Shown here: one piece after another, positions 12,782-12,831 of the stretch
How positions within the stretch are numbered: position 1 is the first letter of the stretch
Layout: each line of letters opens with the position of its first letter
Assembly (NCBI GenBank): GCA_039807445.1
Contig: JBDHRG010000111.1
Span: 1-12,831, forward strand
Length of the DNA stretch: 12,831 nucleotides
Source of the DNA: JBDHRG01 sp039807445
Lineage (GTDB): Bacteria; Pseudomonadota; Gammaproteobacteria; Competibacterales; Competibacteraceae
Direction: 5' to 3'
Position numbers and translations under genes: made by a program
The notes under the pieces: model-generated
The model's database searches: none
What the model was told of the DNA's origin: nothing
What the model saw: only the letters and a program-made list of their open reading frames with translations

Positions 12782-12831
12782 GCAGGAAGCGCGGGCGGGC
12801 AGGCTTTTCCCGGACCCGGGACCGTGGCCGC

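Noticed and set aside
1..12831. CRISPR array, insertion sequence, tRNA or rRNA gene
   Set aside because: No regularly spaced long repeats, transposase-like products, terminal inverted repeats or cloverleaf signatures were seen on either strand.

Overview
The window is very GC-rich chromosomal DNA with tightly packed genes and no sign of mobile elements, CRISPR arrays or RNA genes. The protein families, the PcaIJ/PcaF/PcaHG sequences and the HtpX and QueA types suggest a betaproteobacterium (Rhodocyclales or Burkholderiales are my best guesses). That placement is an inference from family resemblance, not from a search.

Most of the window (331-7571, minus strand) is one catabolic operon for protocatechuate by the ortho-cleavage (beta-ketoadipate) pathway. 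In transcription order it reads pcaI-pcaJ-pcaF-pcaH-pcaG-pcaB-pcaD, then an NAD-type quinate/shikimate dehydrogenase. Protocatechuate is opened by PcaHG, cyclised by PcaB, hydrolysed at the enol-lactone stage by PcaD, activated by PcaIJ and cleaved by PcaF to succinyl-CoA and acetyl-CoA. The decarboxylase PcaC is absent from the window, and PcaD has no PcaC fusion. A recognisable sigma70-like promoter (about 7702-7730) lies upstream of pcaI, overlapped by a cluster of palindromic TATCG half-sites. A small 27-codon ORF with a strong ribosome-binding site sits in the 5' leader and ends on top of a possible pcaI start.

Upstream of the operon are a second shikimate-dehydrogenase-family gene (7871-8731, minus) and a divergent IclR-family regulator of the PcaR/PcaU type (8939-9790, plus). 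The region between them carries a 19-bp site matching the pcaI operator at 17 of 19 positions. This makes it likely that the regulator controls itself, the second dehydrogenase and the pca operon. The set looks like a quinate/shikimate-plus-protocatechuate module, comparable in logic to the Acinetobacter pca-qui cluster but with soluble AroE-type dehydrogenases.

The right part is housekeeping: a pirin-family protein (plus strand) converging on htpX (minus) across two hairpins, a candidate heat-shock promoter in front of htpX, and queA (minus). The left edge holds only the first 25 codons of a TerC-family membrane protein running off the window.

No clearly undescribed system is present. The items most worth a second look are the shared operator, the leader ORF, the AroE-like paralogue lacking its substrate-binding serines, and the missing pcaC.
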